A stretch of DNA of 64,000 nucleotides, taken from the NCBI GenBank assembly GCA_027943335.1, contig BSBK01006433.1, positions 62,001 through 126,000 of the forward strand, in the 5' to 3' direction. The DNA is from Chamaecyparis obtusa (lineage: Eukaryota; Streptophyta; Pinopsida; Cupressales; Cupressaceae). The notes beneath the pieces are model-generated. The model saw only the letters and a list, made by a program, of their open reading frames with translations, had not been told where the DNA came from and ran no database searches. Both the position numbers and the translations under genes were made by a program. Numbering within the stretch: the stretch's first letter is position 1; each line of letters begins with the position of its first letter. Of the stretch, positions 46,847 to 58,697 are shown in pieces.

Positions 46847-47680
46847 ACCATGAAAATTACTTACCTGAGTAGCACTCCTTGGATTAGGCTATCTAAGGAT
46901 AGCCTATACCTTCTTTGGGTCCATTTTTAGACCTTCTGCTGAAACTACAAATCCCAAATACACTAACTCTTTCTTCACAAAACTGCACTTCTTCAAATTA
47001 AAAAACAATTTCTCATCTCTTATCTTCTCAAACACCATATGAATATGCATCATATGCTCTTCCAATGTCTTACTAAAGATCAAAATATCATCTAGGTACA
47101 CAATGACAAACCTACCCAGAAATTCTTTCAGAACCTCATTCATGAGCTGCATGAAAGTGCTCGGTGTATTAGTTAGCCCAAAAGGCATGACTAACCAATC
47201 ATACAGTCCTTCCTTTGTCTTGAAGGCAGTCTTCCATTCATCTCCTTCTTTGATCTGAATCTAGTGATATCCACTCTTCATATCTATCTTTGAAAAATGC
47301 ATAGCTCCACTCAAACAATCCATAATATCATCCATTCATGAAAATGGAAACCTGTACTTGATTTTGATCTTGTTTATTACTTTGAAATCTATACACATCC
47401 TCCATTCTCCATTCTTCTTTGGTGCTAATACCATTAGTATGGCATAGGGACTTCGACTCTCTCAAATCAAGCCCTTCTGCAACAACTCATGTACTTGTCT
47501 GTTCAACTCTTCACTTTCAGCTAGTGTCATTCTGTGTACTGCCTTGTTTGGAAAACTAGCTCCTAGAATCAAATTCATTTGATGACTAATCTTGCTTACT
47601 GGTGGTAATGTATCAGGTACATTATCAGATACAATATCTTGAAACTCATTCAACAAATCTACAACCTCTACAGGTACATC
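46847..47680 (-). pseudogene. Reverse transcriptase of chromovirus I
   Basis: 47656-47462 gives the RT start (SHQMNLILGASFPNKAVHRMT, ELLQKGLI). The middle is broken. 47188-46904 is open with [24 protein letters not shown] and [18 protein letters not shown]. The YLDD site is intact. Confidence 0.9.
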
Positions 47681-47689
47681 CTATACTTC

Positions 47690-48200
47690 CTCTTTACCAT
47701 CTTTTGGAATTAAAGCAAAACACACATGCTCATGCCTCATACCATCTAGGAATTTTCTTCCATCAACAAAAGTTATTCTCACATTACCACATACCTTTTC
47801 TTTGGTCTCCTTCAATGGCTTTAGCTTATGTCACACTCCATCTTTTGTCAGGGAATAGGTATTCATATGACCATTGTGTACAATGCATCTGTCAAACTAC
47901 CACAGTCTACCCAACAACATATGACATGCATCCATAGATATGATATCACATAGTACCTCATCTTGGTACCTGCTGATCTTGAACTTTATTAGGCACTGTT
48001 CACTAACCATGACCTTGTGGTCATCCTACACCTAGGCAATCTAATATGGATGTGGGTGTTTCTATCTCTTGAGCTTCAACTTTGTCACCATCTCTTCTAA
48101 CACCAAATTTTCAGTGCTTCCACTATCAATAATCACATCACAACATTTACCCACACACTTGCATCTAGTGCGAAATAGGCTCCTCCTCTATTCAGGTTCA
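47690..48200 (-). pseudogene. Protease of chromovirus I
   Basis: The motif CDVIIDSGSTENLVLEEMVTKLKLK is readable around 48075-48150, an intact DSG. Later LCDIISMDACHMLLGRLWQFDRCIVH matches the chromovirus protease end. Stops lie near 48030 and 47690. Confidence 0.82.
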
Positions 48201-49342
48201 TTCTCACCACTCAGTAGGACTCTTCTGTTAATCAAAGTTTCTCCTCTTTCAGCATCTTTAGAATTTGAGGATCTGGCATCTTCATCTACATGTGCCACTT
48301 TGGCCTAGCCTTCATTCCACCTATCCATCCTTCCTTTGTGTTAAGGACATTCAAATGCCCTATGACCTTCTTCTCCATAGTGAAATCATGTTCCATGGAA
48401 GCCTCCTCTTCTTGAACCTTGTCCCTTTCCTCTTCCTCTCTGATCTCTAGTGTTGCGATCTTGGAAATGATTGGAATTGTTTCCTCTCTGATTTTGACTT
48501 CTACTAGCCTCATCCTTCTTTTTCAGATCTTCATTTCAGCCTCCATATGACCATCCACTAGATCATCCACCATGACCTCTTCCATTTTATCTACTCTCGA
48601 ACTTCTTGTTTTGCTTTTCCTCTACTTTTAGGGAAAATTGGTATGCCTCTTCAATACTATTCATTCAAACCAGATTCAGCTCCTCCTGAATGCTCGGCGT
48701 TAACCCATTAAGGTGACGAGCAACTTTCTCCTAGTCAGCTTCTACATGGCCTATTCTGATGAGGATTCGATAGAACTCCTCTGTATACTCCTGAATAGAT
48801 CTTCCTGCCTACTTCAAACTTTGCATCTTCTTCAGTAGGTCAAGCTCATAATCAACAGGAATGAACTGCCAATTCAATTTATCCACCATTCGATCCCATC
48901 TTGTGATTTTATCTTTCCCTCTTCTATTTCACTCCAATTGAATCTCTTGCGACCAGATCTTCGCATGACCTTTCAGTCTGGCCTTCACAAATTTGACCCT
49001 ATCAGGATCCTCAATATCTTCATACTCAAAATATTCTTCACATTCATTGATCTAGTCAATCAACTCCTCTGGGTTAAGATTTCCTAAAAATGCAAGAACC
49101 TCAATCTTAGGTCTTTTCCCAATCTTAGAAATGGCCCAAAAAAGTCTTTCTTCCTCTTGGTTCACAACTTCGACTTCCCCTTCTTGATCTTCTTCTTCAA
49201 CTTCATCCTTGCTTTTGTCTCTGACATTAAGATTCATTCCTTTGCAAATCTCTTCTTACAATGCTCACACTTGTCTTAGGATTTCTCTAACCTCAGGTGT
49301 TACAACACCAGCTCTTCCACCATGTTCCCTTCATGGAGGTAT
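48201..49342 (-). pseudogene. Gag of chromovirus I, start codon lost
   Basis: The position matching the J start ATG (55468) reads ATA here (49342-49340). The N-part DEVEEEDQEGEVEVVNQEEERLFWAISKIGKRPKIEVLAFLGNLNPEELID is open at 49237-49052, followed by a capsid core with stops. The single zinc knuckle near 48360-48400 reads a stop in place of the first Cys, then FHYGEEGHRAFEC, so two Cys are lost. Confidence 0.85.
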
Positions 49343-49419
49343 TTTTGCAATGCGTACTAAAACCCTAACCATGATCCTAGTGAAAACTACCTCATAGTCG
49401 ACGATCTATTTACACACTT

Positions 49420-49443
49420 AGGAACTCCTCCTCTAATACCACT
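49420..49443 (-). other. Primer-binding site of I
   Basis: Minus strand AGTGGTATTAGAGGAGGAG next to the middle LTR: a Met-tRNA site (TGGTATTAGAG) with one change. Confidence 0.85.
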
Positions 49444-50293
49444 TGATGAAGAGTGCTCCCCTTAATACCACAAACACATAACAGAAATAGAGAAACAACA
49501 ACAATATGCAAGAACAAAAAATTGGCTTCTTATTATCTCCATAAATGTGGAATTACAAACTTTCAAAATTACAATATGCAAAGCCACATGGGCATTCCCT
49601 TATAATATTCTTTAGGACAAAGCCTTGAATCAATACCCAAATCTACTACCTAGAACTGCCCTAGACAACACTATGGGCCTTCTTTATATAGGCATTTTCC
49701 ACCGCTCGAGAAGGTTCCAGAAATTTAGCCCTTAGGGCTGACCAAACTTAGAATTATTTTATTTTTCAATTTATTACATCAAAGTCAGCTCAAAATAACT
49801 TTTGAAACTCGAACAAAAATTTTGAAGGAAAATTATTTTCTGCCATTTTAGGTGACCGGACTTCTGGAGACCATAAGTCATCACCAATTGACTCGATTGA
49901 CTATTATAACCCCATTTCCAAAAGGCCATGAAGCTCTCTACGGGCTCATCTCATAGAAGTTCCTGTCACCCAAATTTTTTACCTCATCTAGGGCCTCTAA
50001 AGCCTTCAAAACTGAGTTCAAAGTTTCTATACCCTACTGCCAATACCGAAAATCTTCAATATCTTCAAAACTAGACCTGATCTATCCATGAAAATTTACT
50101 GGTAGGCTGATATGACTGAGATGAACCTCCACATGTAAAATCAAAACATTCTAAGATCATGTGGCCAACTTACTAAAAATAGAAAGTTTCCATAAATAGA
50201 AGCTCTGCACAAGATAGCCCTTATTGAATACAAAAACATAAATATTTTTGGGTGATGCAAGATTACTCTTACACCCTGGATGCTCCTACGTCA
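49444..50293 (-). repeat. Middle LTR shared by I and J
   Basis: 850 bases, edges TGATGAAGAG and CTACGTCA on the plus strand. It is 5' LTR of I and 3' LTR of J. Confidence 0.92.
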
Positions 50294-51620
50294 AACATCC
50301 GAGGTAATTTGAGAAGTGATCCCATCATGACTCAAGTGTGTAGATGAAAAGCAAGATAGTTAACCTCCTCCTTTATTAGCCATGATGAATCTTCAATAGG
50401 TCATCCTTTCCACTTGACTAGATATTCTTCATACGTCCTATTCCTTGTGCTTCTACCAACATAACTATCCAATATGTCTTCAATCTCCTTGATATCTGAA
50501 CTAGTTGCTGGAATACTCCACTATGCTATTGTAGCCTCATCTTCAAAACCTCCTTCATGATACTCTGTCAGATCTGAAATATTAAATACTGGTGAAATAT
50601 TTAGCTTAGTAGGCAATTGTACTGCATATGCATTTCCCGAATCATGCTTCTTCAGTATCCTGCATGGCCCAAACTTCTTCATTTTCAACTTGTTATATGT
50701 ACCTACTAGAAATATTTCCTTTCGTAAATGAACCATGAATTCATCTCCAACCTAAAATTTCTTATACTGTGCATTCATCTTGGTAATGTGCTTCCTCACC
50801 TCCTCATGGATATTCTTCAAATGTTCTACAAAATTCTCACCTTCAGCACTACTTATTTCTCCTTTATCTATCTTTCTCAACTCGAATGTATTTCTTGGAC
50901 TACTCCCATATACAATCTAGAATGGTGATTTACCAGTGCTCCTATTGATATAATTATTATAAGAAAATTTTGCCTATGGTAAAATCAATTCCCATCCTGT
51001 TGGCTTATCCCCAACCAAACATCTCAGCAAATTTCCCAAACTCTGATTCACCACCTCTGTCAGTCCATTAGTCTATGGATGATGTGATGAACTGAATTTC
51101 AAATCTATCTTCAACTTCTTCCAAAATGTATGCTAGAAATATGCAACAAATTTAGTGTCCCTATCTGAAACTATACTCTTTGGCAAACCATGTAGTCTCA
51201 CCACTTTTCTGAAAAAAATTCTACTACATGAACAACATCATTAGTCTTCTTACAGGGAATAAAATGTGCCATCTTTAAAAATCTGTCAACTACCACAAAA
51301 ATTGAATCATGTCCCCATTGTGTCCTTGGTAAACCAAGAACAAAGTCCATACTGATATCCTCCCAAGGCTTCTATGGTATAGGTAATGGCTGATACAACC
51401 TTATATTCTGCTTTACTCCTTTCACCATCTGACATACTCTACAACTCTGTACAAACTTCTTGACATCTTGCTGCAACTGTGGCCAATAATAATTCTCACT
51501 AACCAAAGCAAGGGTTTTATCACGAACAAAATATCCAGCCAATCCTCCACTATGCTTCTCCTTGATGAGATTCTCCCTCATAGAGCTTCTAGGAATGTAC
51601 AACTAACTCCCTCTAAATAG
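50269..51620 (-). pseudogene. Integrase and chromodomain of chromovirus J
   Basis: 51602-51372 is open and carries the zinc region: KHSGGLAGYFVRDKTLALVSENYYWPQLQQDVKKFVQSCRVCQ. The core is broken; ISDRDTKF-like sequence is legible near 51140-51180. 50736-50521 gives KMKKFGPCRILKKHDSGNAYAVQLP. The chromodomain EEYLVKWKG-stop-PIEDSSWLIKEEV follows and the frame ends in TAA at 50269-50271, inside the LTR. Confidence 0.88.
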
Positions 51621-51829
51621 CTTATCATCCTGAATGATGAAATCCAACCACTTCGTTCTGTCTAGAGTAACAGGTTCTTTACAAGCTTTCCAAGCTTCAT
51701 CAAAATTAGGATTCTCTGGATACAAATTCTTGAGTTCTTTAAACCCAACCACCTCAATCTACATCTCTGTCAGCAATAGTTTCCTTCTACTAAGCACATC
51801 TACAACCCTATTAGACTTTCTACTTTTGT

Positions 51830-52330
51830 GTTTCAAAACAAATGTATAACTCTGCGAAAACTCAACCCATTTCAAATGCCTTTGATTCAAATTTCCTTCA
51901 CTATTCAACTATTGCAAAGCTTGATAATCAGTATACTTAGAAATCAGATAGTGACTCCACTTCTTCAATGCCTGAACTGTAGAATAAAATTCCTGATCAT
52001 AAAAAGAATATTTTCTATTGGCATCATTTAACTTCTCACTGAAATAAGTAATAGGTTTACCTTCTTGACTCATAATAGCTCCTATTGTAGTACCACTAGC
52101 ATCACAATCTACTTGAAACACCTTATTAAAATCTAGAAGTGCTAAAATAGGTTATTCTGTAACTTTTTGTTTCAATAATTAAAAACTCTTTTTTGCCCCA
52201 TTAGTGCACTTAAACTCTTTTCTATCCCCTCTCATTGTTTTAGTCAAGGGACTACAGATACTGCTAAAATTTATGATAAACTTTCTGTAAAAGCTAGCCA
52301 AACCATGAAAAGACCTTACCTCAGTAGAAC
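51830..52330 (-). pseudogene. RNase H of chromovirus J
   Basis: 52121-51909: VDCDASGTTIGAIMSQEGKPITYFSEKLNDANRKYSFYDQEFYSTVQALKKWSHYL. First Asp and Glu present; a short deletion removes the PKEFVLY part before TDYQAL. The upstream piece KEFKCTNGAKKSF ends in a stop. Confidence 0.88.
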
Positions 52331-53100
52331 TCCTTGGTGTAGGCCATTCAAGGATAGCATGTACCTTCTCTGGGTCCATTTTTAGACCTTCTACTGAAAC
52401 TACAAATTCCAAATACACTAACTCTTTCTTCACAAAACTTCACTTCTTCAAATTAATGAATAATTTATCATCTCTTATCTTCTCAAACACCATATGAATA
52501 TGCATCATATGCTCTTCCAATGTCTTACTAAAGATCAAAATATCATCTAGGTACACAATGACAAACTTACCTAGAAATTCTTTCAGAACCTCGTTCATGA
52601 GCTGCATGAAAGTGCTCGGTGCATTGGTTAGCCCAAAAGGCATGACTAACCAATCATACAATCCTTCCTTTGTCTTGAAGGTAGTCTTCCATTCATCTCC
52701 TTCTCTGATCTAAATTTGTTGATATCCACTCTTCAGATCTATCTTTGAAAAATACATAGCTCCACTCAAACAATCCATAATATCATCCATTCATGGCAAT
52801 GGAAATCTGTACTTGATTGTGATCTTGTTTATTGCTCTGGAATCTATACACATCCTCCATTCTCCATTCTTCTTTGGTGTTAATACCACTGGTATGACAC
52901 AGGGACTCAGACTCTCTCAAATCAACCCCTTCTACAATAACTCATGTACTTATCTGTTCAACTCTTCACTTTCTGCTGGTGTCATTCTGTGTGCTGCCTT
53001 GTTTGGCAAACTAGCTACTAGAATCAAATCCATCTGATGATTGATCATCCTCACTAGTGGTAATCCATCAAGTACATTATCAGATACAATATCTTGAAAC
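52331..53100 (-). pseudogene. Reverse transcriptase of chromovirus J
   Basis: 52661-52440: [30 protein letters not shown] and [22 protein letters not shown] intact. 52433-52179 continues with LEFVVSVEGLKMDPEKVHAILEWPTP. The start (NHQMDLILVASLPNKAAHRMTPAESEELNR) lies in 53372-52950. Confidence 0.91.
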
Positions 53101-53660
53101 TCATTCAACAAATCTGCAACCTCTACAGGTACATCCTCTACTTCCTCTTTACCAGCTTTTGGAATTAAATCAAAACACACATGCTCATGCCTCATACCAT
53201 CTAGGAATTTTCTTCCATTAACAAAATTTATTCTCACATTACCACATACCTTTTCTTCAGTCTCCTCCAATGTCTTTTGCTTATGTCGCACTCCATCCTT
53301 TGTCAAGGAATAGGTATTCACACGACCATCGTGAACAACACATCTGTCAAATTTCCACAGTCTAGCCAACAAATATTACATGCATCCATAGATATGATAT
53401 CACATAGTACCTCAGCTTGGTACCCGCTGATCTTGAAATTTATTAGGCACTATCCACTTACCATTACCTTGTGGTCATCCTGCACCCAGGCAATCTAATA
53501 TGGATGTGGGCGTTTCTATCTCTTGAGCTTCAACTTTGTCACCATCTCCTCTAACACCAAATTGTCAGTGCTTCCACTATCAATAATCACATCACAACAT
53601 TTACCCTCACACTTGCATCTAGTATGAAATAAGATCCTCCTCTATTTAGGTTCATTCTCA
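53101..53660 (-). pseudogene. Protease of chromovirus J
   Basis: CCDVIIDSGSTDNLVLEEMVTKLKLKR is readable near 53540-53610. 53372-52950 begins LARLWKFDRCVVHDGRVNTYSLTKDGV, the end of protease and the link to RT. Stops interrupt the part around 53400-53480. Confidence 0.83.
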
Positions 53661-55468
53661 CCACTCAGCAGGACACTTCTGTTAATCAACATTTCTCCTC
53701 TTTCAGCATCTTCAAAATTTAAGGATCTAGCATCTTCATCTACTTGTACCACTCTAGCCTGGCCTTCATTCCTCCTATCCATCCTTCCTTAGTGTTGAGG
53801 ACATTCAAATTCCCTATGACCTTCTTCTCCACAGTGAAAACATGTTCCACGAAAACCTCCTCTTCCTGAATCTTGTCCTCTTCCTCTTCCTCTCTGATCT
53901 CTATTGTTCTAATCTTGGAAATGATTGGAATTATTTCCTCTCTAATTTTGACTACCACTATCCTCATCCTTCTTTTTCAGATCTTCATTTTGGCCTCCAT
54001 ATGACCATCCACCAGAGCATCCACCATGACCTCTTCCATTTTGTCTGCTCTCGAACTTCTTGTTCAACTTTTCCTCTACTTTTAGGGAAAAATGGTATGT
54101 CTCTTCAATATTATTCATTTGAACCAGATTTAGCTCCTCCTAAATGCTCAGCCTTAACCCATTAAGGTAATGAGCAACTTTCTCCTTGTCAGCTTTTGCT
54201 TGGCCTGTTCTAATGAGGATTCAATAGAACTCCTGTATATACTCCTAAATAGATCTTCCTTCCTACTTCAAACTATGCATCTTCTTCAGTAGGTCAAGCT
54301 CATAATCAATAGGAATGAACTACCACTTCAATTTAATCAGTGGGACTCTTTTGTTAATCAACATTTCTCCTCTTTCAACATCTTTAGAATTTGAAGATCT
54401 GGCATCTTCATCTACATGTGCCACTCTAGCCTAGTCTTCATTCCTCCTATCCATCCTTCCTTGGTGTTGAGGAGATTCAAATGCCCTATGACCTTCTTCT
54501 CCACAGTGAAAACATGTTCCACGGAAGCCTCCTCTTCCTGAACCTTGTCCTCTTCCTCTTCTTCTTTGATCTCTATTGTTCTGATCTTGGAAATAATTGG
54601 AATTGTTTCCTCTCTGATTTTTACTGCTACTAGCCTCATCCTTATTTTTTAGATCTTCATTTTGGCCTCCATATGACCTTCCACTAGAGCATCCACCATG
54701 ACCTCTTCCATTTTGTCTGCTCTTAAACTTCTTGGTTAGCTTTTCCTCTACTTTTAGGGCAAACTGGTATGCCTCTTCAATACTATTCATTCAAACCAGA
54801 TTTAGCTCCTCTTCAATGCTCAAGCTTAACCCATTAAGGTAATGAGAAACTCTCTCCTTGTTAGCTTCTACATGGCCTGTTATGATGAGGATTCGATAGA
54901 ACTCCTCTGTATACTCCTGAATAGATCTTCCTACCTGCTTCAAACTTTGCATCTTCTTCAGTAGGTCAAGCTCATAATCAACAGGAATGAACTGCTACTT
55001 TAATTTATCCACCATTCGATCCCATCTTGTGATTTTATCTTTCCCTCTTCTATTTTTCTCTAATTGAATCTCTTGCCACCAGATCTTCACATGACCTTTT
55101 AGTCTGGCCTTCACAGATTTGACCCTATCAGGATCCTCAATATCTTCATACTCAAAATATTTTTCACATTCATTGATCTAGTCAATCAACTCCTCTGGGT
55201 TTAGATTTCTTGAAAATGCAAGAACCTCAATCTTAGGTCTTTTTCCAATCTTAGAAATGGCACTAAAAATTCTTTCTTCCTCTTGGTTCACAACTTTGAC
55301 TTCCCCTTATTGATCTTCTTCTTTAGCTTCATCCTTGCTTTCATCTTTGAAATTAAGATTCATTCCTCTATGAATCTCTTATTGCAATGCTCGCACTTTT
55401 CTCTGGAGCACTCTAACCTCAGATGTTACAACACCAGCTCTTCCACCATGTTCCCTTAGTGGAGGCAT
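53661..55468 (-). pseudogene. Gag of chromovirus J with duplicated second half
   Basis: The ATG at 55468 starts MPPLREHGGRAGVVTSEVRVL. Capsid core: ARLKGHVKIWWQEI, KDKITRWDRMVDKL, DYELDLLKKMQSLKQVGRSIQEYTEEFYRI. 54790-54431 is open and contains an Arg/Gly-rich stretch and a knuckle CFHCGEEGHRAFES (last Cys now Ser). Then the segment from LLKKM to the knuckle repeats (54343-53672) and ends in an intact knuckle CFHCGEEGHREFEC. The repeat length is 672 bases, 224 codons, so the frame is kept. About six stops are spread through the gene. Confidence 0.87.
53672..55015 (-). repeat. In-frame 672-bp tandem duplication within J gag
   Basis: 53672-54343 and 54344-55015 are copies: GTTAATCAAC occurs at 53681 and 54353, CATAATCAA at 54301 and 54973, both offset 672. 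Copy I has this segment once. The copies differ by many substitutions, so the duplication is not recent. Confidence 0.88.
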
Positions 55469-55545
55469 TTTTGTGATGCATGCTAAAACCCTAACCACGA
55501 TCCTGGTGCAAACTGCCTCACAGTTGGTGATCTTTTTACATGCTT

Positions 55546-55569
55546 AGGAACTCCTACTCTGATACCACT
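55546..55569 (-). other. Primer-binding site of J
   Basis: Minus strand AGTGGTATCAGAGTAGGAG next to the third LTR: TGGTATCAGAG, the Met-tRNA complement without change over 11 bases. Confidence 0.9.
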
Positions 55570-56419
55570 TGATGAAGGGTGCTCCCCTTAACACCACAAA
55601 CACATAACATAAATAGAGAAACAACAACAATATAAAAGAACAAAAAATTGGCTTCTTATTATCTCCACAAATGTGGAATTACAAACTTTCAAAATTACAA
55701 TATACAAAGCCACATGGACATTCCCTTACAATATTCTATAGGACAAAGCCTTGAATCAATACCCAGATCTAATACCCAGAACTGCCCTAGACAACACTAC
55801 GGGCCTTCTTTATATAGGCATTTTCCACCGCCCGAGAGGATTCCAGAAATTTAGCCCTTAGGGCCGACCAAACTTAGAATTATTTTATTTCTTAATTTAT
55901 TATATCAAAGTCAGCTCAAAATAAATTTTGAAACCTGAACAAGATTTTTGAAGGAAAATTATTTTCTGCCATTTCAGGTGACCCGACTTCCAGAGACCAT
56001 AAGTCATCACCAGTTGACTCGATTGACTATTATAACCCCATTTTAGAAAGGCCACGAAGTGATCTACAGGCTTGGCTCATGCAAGTGCCTGTCACCCAAA
56101 TTTTCAACCTCATCTGAGGCCTCTAAAGCCTTTAAAACTGAGTTCAAAGTTTCTATACCCTGCTACCAATACCGAAAATCTTCAATATCTTCAAAACTAG
56201 ACCTGATCTATCCATGAAACTTTACTAGTAGGCTAATATGACTGAGATGAACCTCCACATGTAAAATCATAACATTCCAAGATCACGTCGCCAACTTAAT
56301 AAAAATAGAAAGTTTCCATAAATAGAAGCTCTACACAAGATAGCCCTTATTGAATACAAAAACATAAATATTTTTGGGTGATGCAAGAGTTCTCTTACAC
56401 CCTAGATGCTCGTGCATCA
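55570..56419 (-). repeat. 5' LTR of J
   Basis: 850 bases, plus-strand edges TGATGAAGGG and CGTGCATCA, then AAATC, the near match to AAATT at the other end of the array. Confidence 0.92.
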
Positions 56420-56424
56420 AAATC

Positions 56425-56850
56425 TCATAAGAGGAACTTCCAATGATCCTGAACATTCCTCCTTTAAACTCAAGTCAATATTATTTTTCATTAAGTTGAC
56501 ATGCACTCAACAAGTTATGTGTTAGCTCTTCATCATAATAGACATCATCTACAATGCTTTTTCCACTAAGGGAAATAGTAGCTTTTCCTTTCACGAAAAA
56601 GGGTGAATTTTTTCCAAATCTCACAAAACCAACATTATATTCATTGAGTTTAATAATCTTACTTTATCACCGATCATGTGATCCAAGAACCCACTTGCTA
56701 TGACCTAGTCATCATTCTATTTGATATGTGAAACAAGTTCTTTTTCACCTTCTTTGTCTCCTATAGGATGATCTTCCTTTATAGAAATAAAAAAAATTCT
56801 TCCTCATTATTATCGTGAGATTCCTCATTGGTTACACCACGTTCATCCAC
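56425..56850 (-). pseudogene. Protease region of copia H
   Basis: VIASGFLDHMIGDK stands for the copia site usually DSGCSDHMTGDK; Asp is Ala and Cys is Phe. Acidic linker residues (NEESHDNNEEEFFF) precede it. The I/J array interrupts the sequence just after this region. Confidence 0.75.
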
Positions 56851-57700
56851 AACCAAATAAAATTGTTTATTTATCTTTCCTTTTTATTTCTCATATTTTT
56901 CCTTATCTTTCATTTGTTCTCTATTAGGGAGCCTAGCAGCAATGTGACCAATCTTGTTACAAGAGAAATATTTTAAAGGTAATTTTCCTTTATACTTACC
57001 AGCTCCTCTAGGTAACCACCTTGCTATCAATGGTTCAAGTTATCCTTTTATTTTATCATCCTCCAAAATAGGATCAATATCTCAGTTGAAACTAGATAAA
57101 CTATCATATTTAGTGATCGACTCTTTACCTTTTCTTGTAAGGACACTTACCATAGAAGTCTTAAAATAAGTTTCAATATTTAGAATTTTGTTATCAAAAT
57201 TATTAAGCTCAAAAGTAGTAAGATTACCTATTAGTACATTAATAGTAACCTTTTCAAATGTATCCAGTTCATTAATTCGTGACACTCTAATGGCATAAGA
57301 GGGTAACAAGGTTCTTAGCATCTCACTTACCACATGTTCTTCTTCTTCCATGGTACCACCTACACCTCTGATTACAACAAAAATATCTTATATACTTTCA
57401 CCATATTGAGAAAAATTTTCTCCTTCTACCATTTTCATGTCATCATAATTTCCTTCGAGACTTTCTTCTCTACCTTTTTGTAAAGGCTTTTCACCTCCAT
57501 AGAATAGTTAAAGTTTCTTCCAGACCTCATAATTTGTTCTATGTCCTCTTACATCAATAGATTTAGAATAAAAAAGGGTACTTGCTATGGCTTCTTGTTC
57601 TTGTGTGCTCTCTTGCATCTCCTTCAACTAATCCACAATTAGGGTTCCCCAAGGCACAATATATTGGGTTTCAACATGCTTCAAGTATTGATCATTGATA
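56851..57700 (-). pseudogene. Copia H gag
   Basis: 57351-57082 is open: EEEEHVVSEMLRTLLPSYAIRVSRINEL, IGNLTTFELNNFDN. Upstream LKEMQES, ESLEGNYDDMKMVEGENFSQY are legible between stops. The knuckle reads KYFSCNKIGHIAARL, so the first and last Cys are lost. It is the same gag type as B and C (compare YKGKLP before the knuckle). Confidence 0.86.
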
Positions 57701-58697
57701 CCTCTCCAATTTATTCTAGTTTATCTCACATTATGGAAAAGTAAAGGAACTCTCAATAAAGAAATAAGATCCACCCTCCATTCCATCTTCTCTCTCCTTC
57801 TTTGCAAGTGGTTATCAAGCATATCTACATTCAATATCTAGAAGTGACATTTATAAATCTATGCATTTGTGAGGGAATCATTGACTCTAAATAATATTGC
57901 AAGTCCAACTCTTTGTATTTCAAGTACAATCAAGCACCTTCATGGGTATGATAAATTTTTACATTTGTACATTAAGGTTTATGCAAGGTGAATCTATCCA
58001 TTTTCTTCCTAATTAATTTTCTTTATTCAATTTCATTTTATTTGTAAAGTCAATCACTAAAAAGGGTTCGACCAAAATAAACCCCTTTAGAAAACCTTTT
58101 CCCCTAATTTTATGTGTGCAAGTTACAAGGCTATCATACTCAATTTGGGTAGATCAAGAATAGTCAAATGATCTATGAATAATGCAGTTAAAAACACTAG
58201 GCAACATTTCACCATTTTCATGATGATTCTATCATTTTGAGCTTAGATTTTAGACACATGTCATATTTGACTCTTATTTTTCTCTTCTATAAATTTTTCT
58301 CACTCAATGTCTATTACAATCTATTTTTACTAGTTTTTTCATAACTTTCGTAGTTAGTCATTTATATTACTATATCTTATCATTCTTATTTCATCAATGA
58401 CATGTTGAGTGAAGGATGACTATCCCACTTAGCATTTAAATATCCTCTTGAAATTAGAGGCATATGTTACTTCTAAAATGTGTAATTTATAAAAGGTGAA
58501 GTGATTCTACCTATTTATGTTATTTCTTTCTTTTCACACCTATATAGGTAACATTTGGCTCCATTAGGGAGGTCATCAATATCATGGTTGAAAAGGAAGA
58601 GGGTACTACTAATGAAGGAGGAGGTTTAATTATTGGGGAAACTATAAACTCAGACAAAGGTACCATTCCTCATATATCCCTATGAGTATGTATAGTA
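57701..58697. other. Unassigned AT-rich DNA
   Basis: No gene, primer site or LTR is recognised, although the 5' end of copia H should lie here. A short stretch near 58585-58665 could encode an acidic Gly-rich peptide but has no known relative. Confidence 0.45.

Larger units (their letters stand above)
43946..56419 (-). mobile_element. Tandem chromovirus array: LTR-I-LTR-J-LTR
   Basis: Three LTRs of exactly 850 bases (43946-44795, 49444-50293, 55570-56419) alternate with two minus-strand bodies of 4648 (I) and 5276 (J) bases. Primer sites lie left of the second and third LTR only, so reading is right to left and the middle LTR is shared. The J body is longer mainly because of a 672-base duplication in gag. 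Outer flanks: AAATT (43941-43945) and AAATC (56420-56424). Confidence 0.92.
42014..57700 (-). mobile_element. Copia element H, split by the I/J array
   Basis: Gag and protease lie at 57700-56425; integrase, RT and RNase H lie at 43945-42014. The two halves join across the I/J array, which carries AAATT on its left flank and AAATC on its right, a one-change 5-bp target duplication. Gag resembles that of B and C. No LTR or primer site of H is recognised right of 57700. Confidence 0.82.

Noticed and set aside
47602..48450. Plus frames in the I body
   Set aside because: Antisense shadows of protease and gag, repeated in J through homology.
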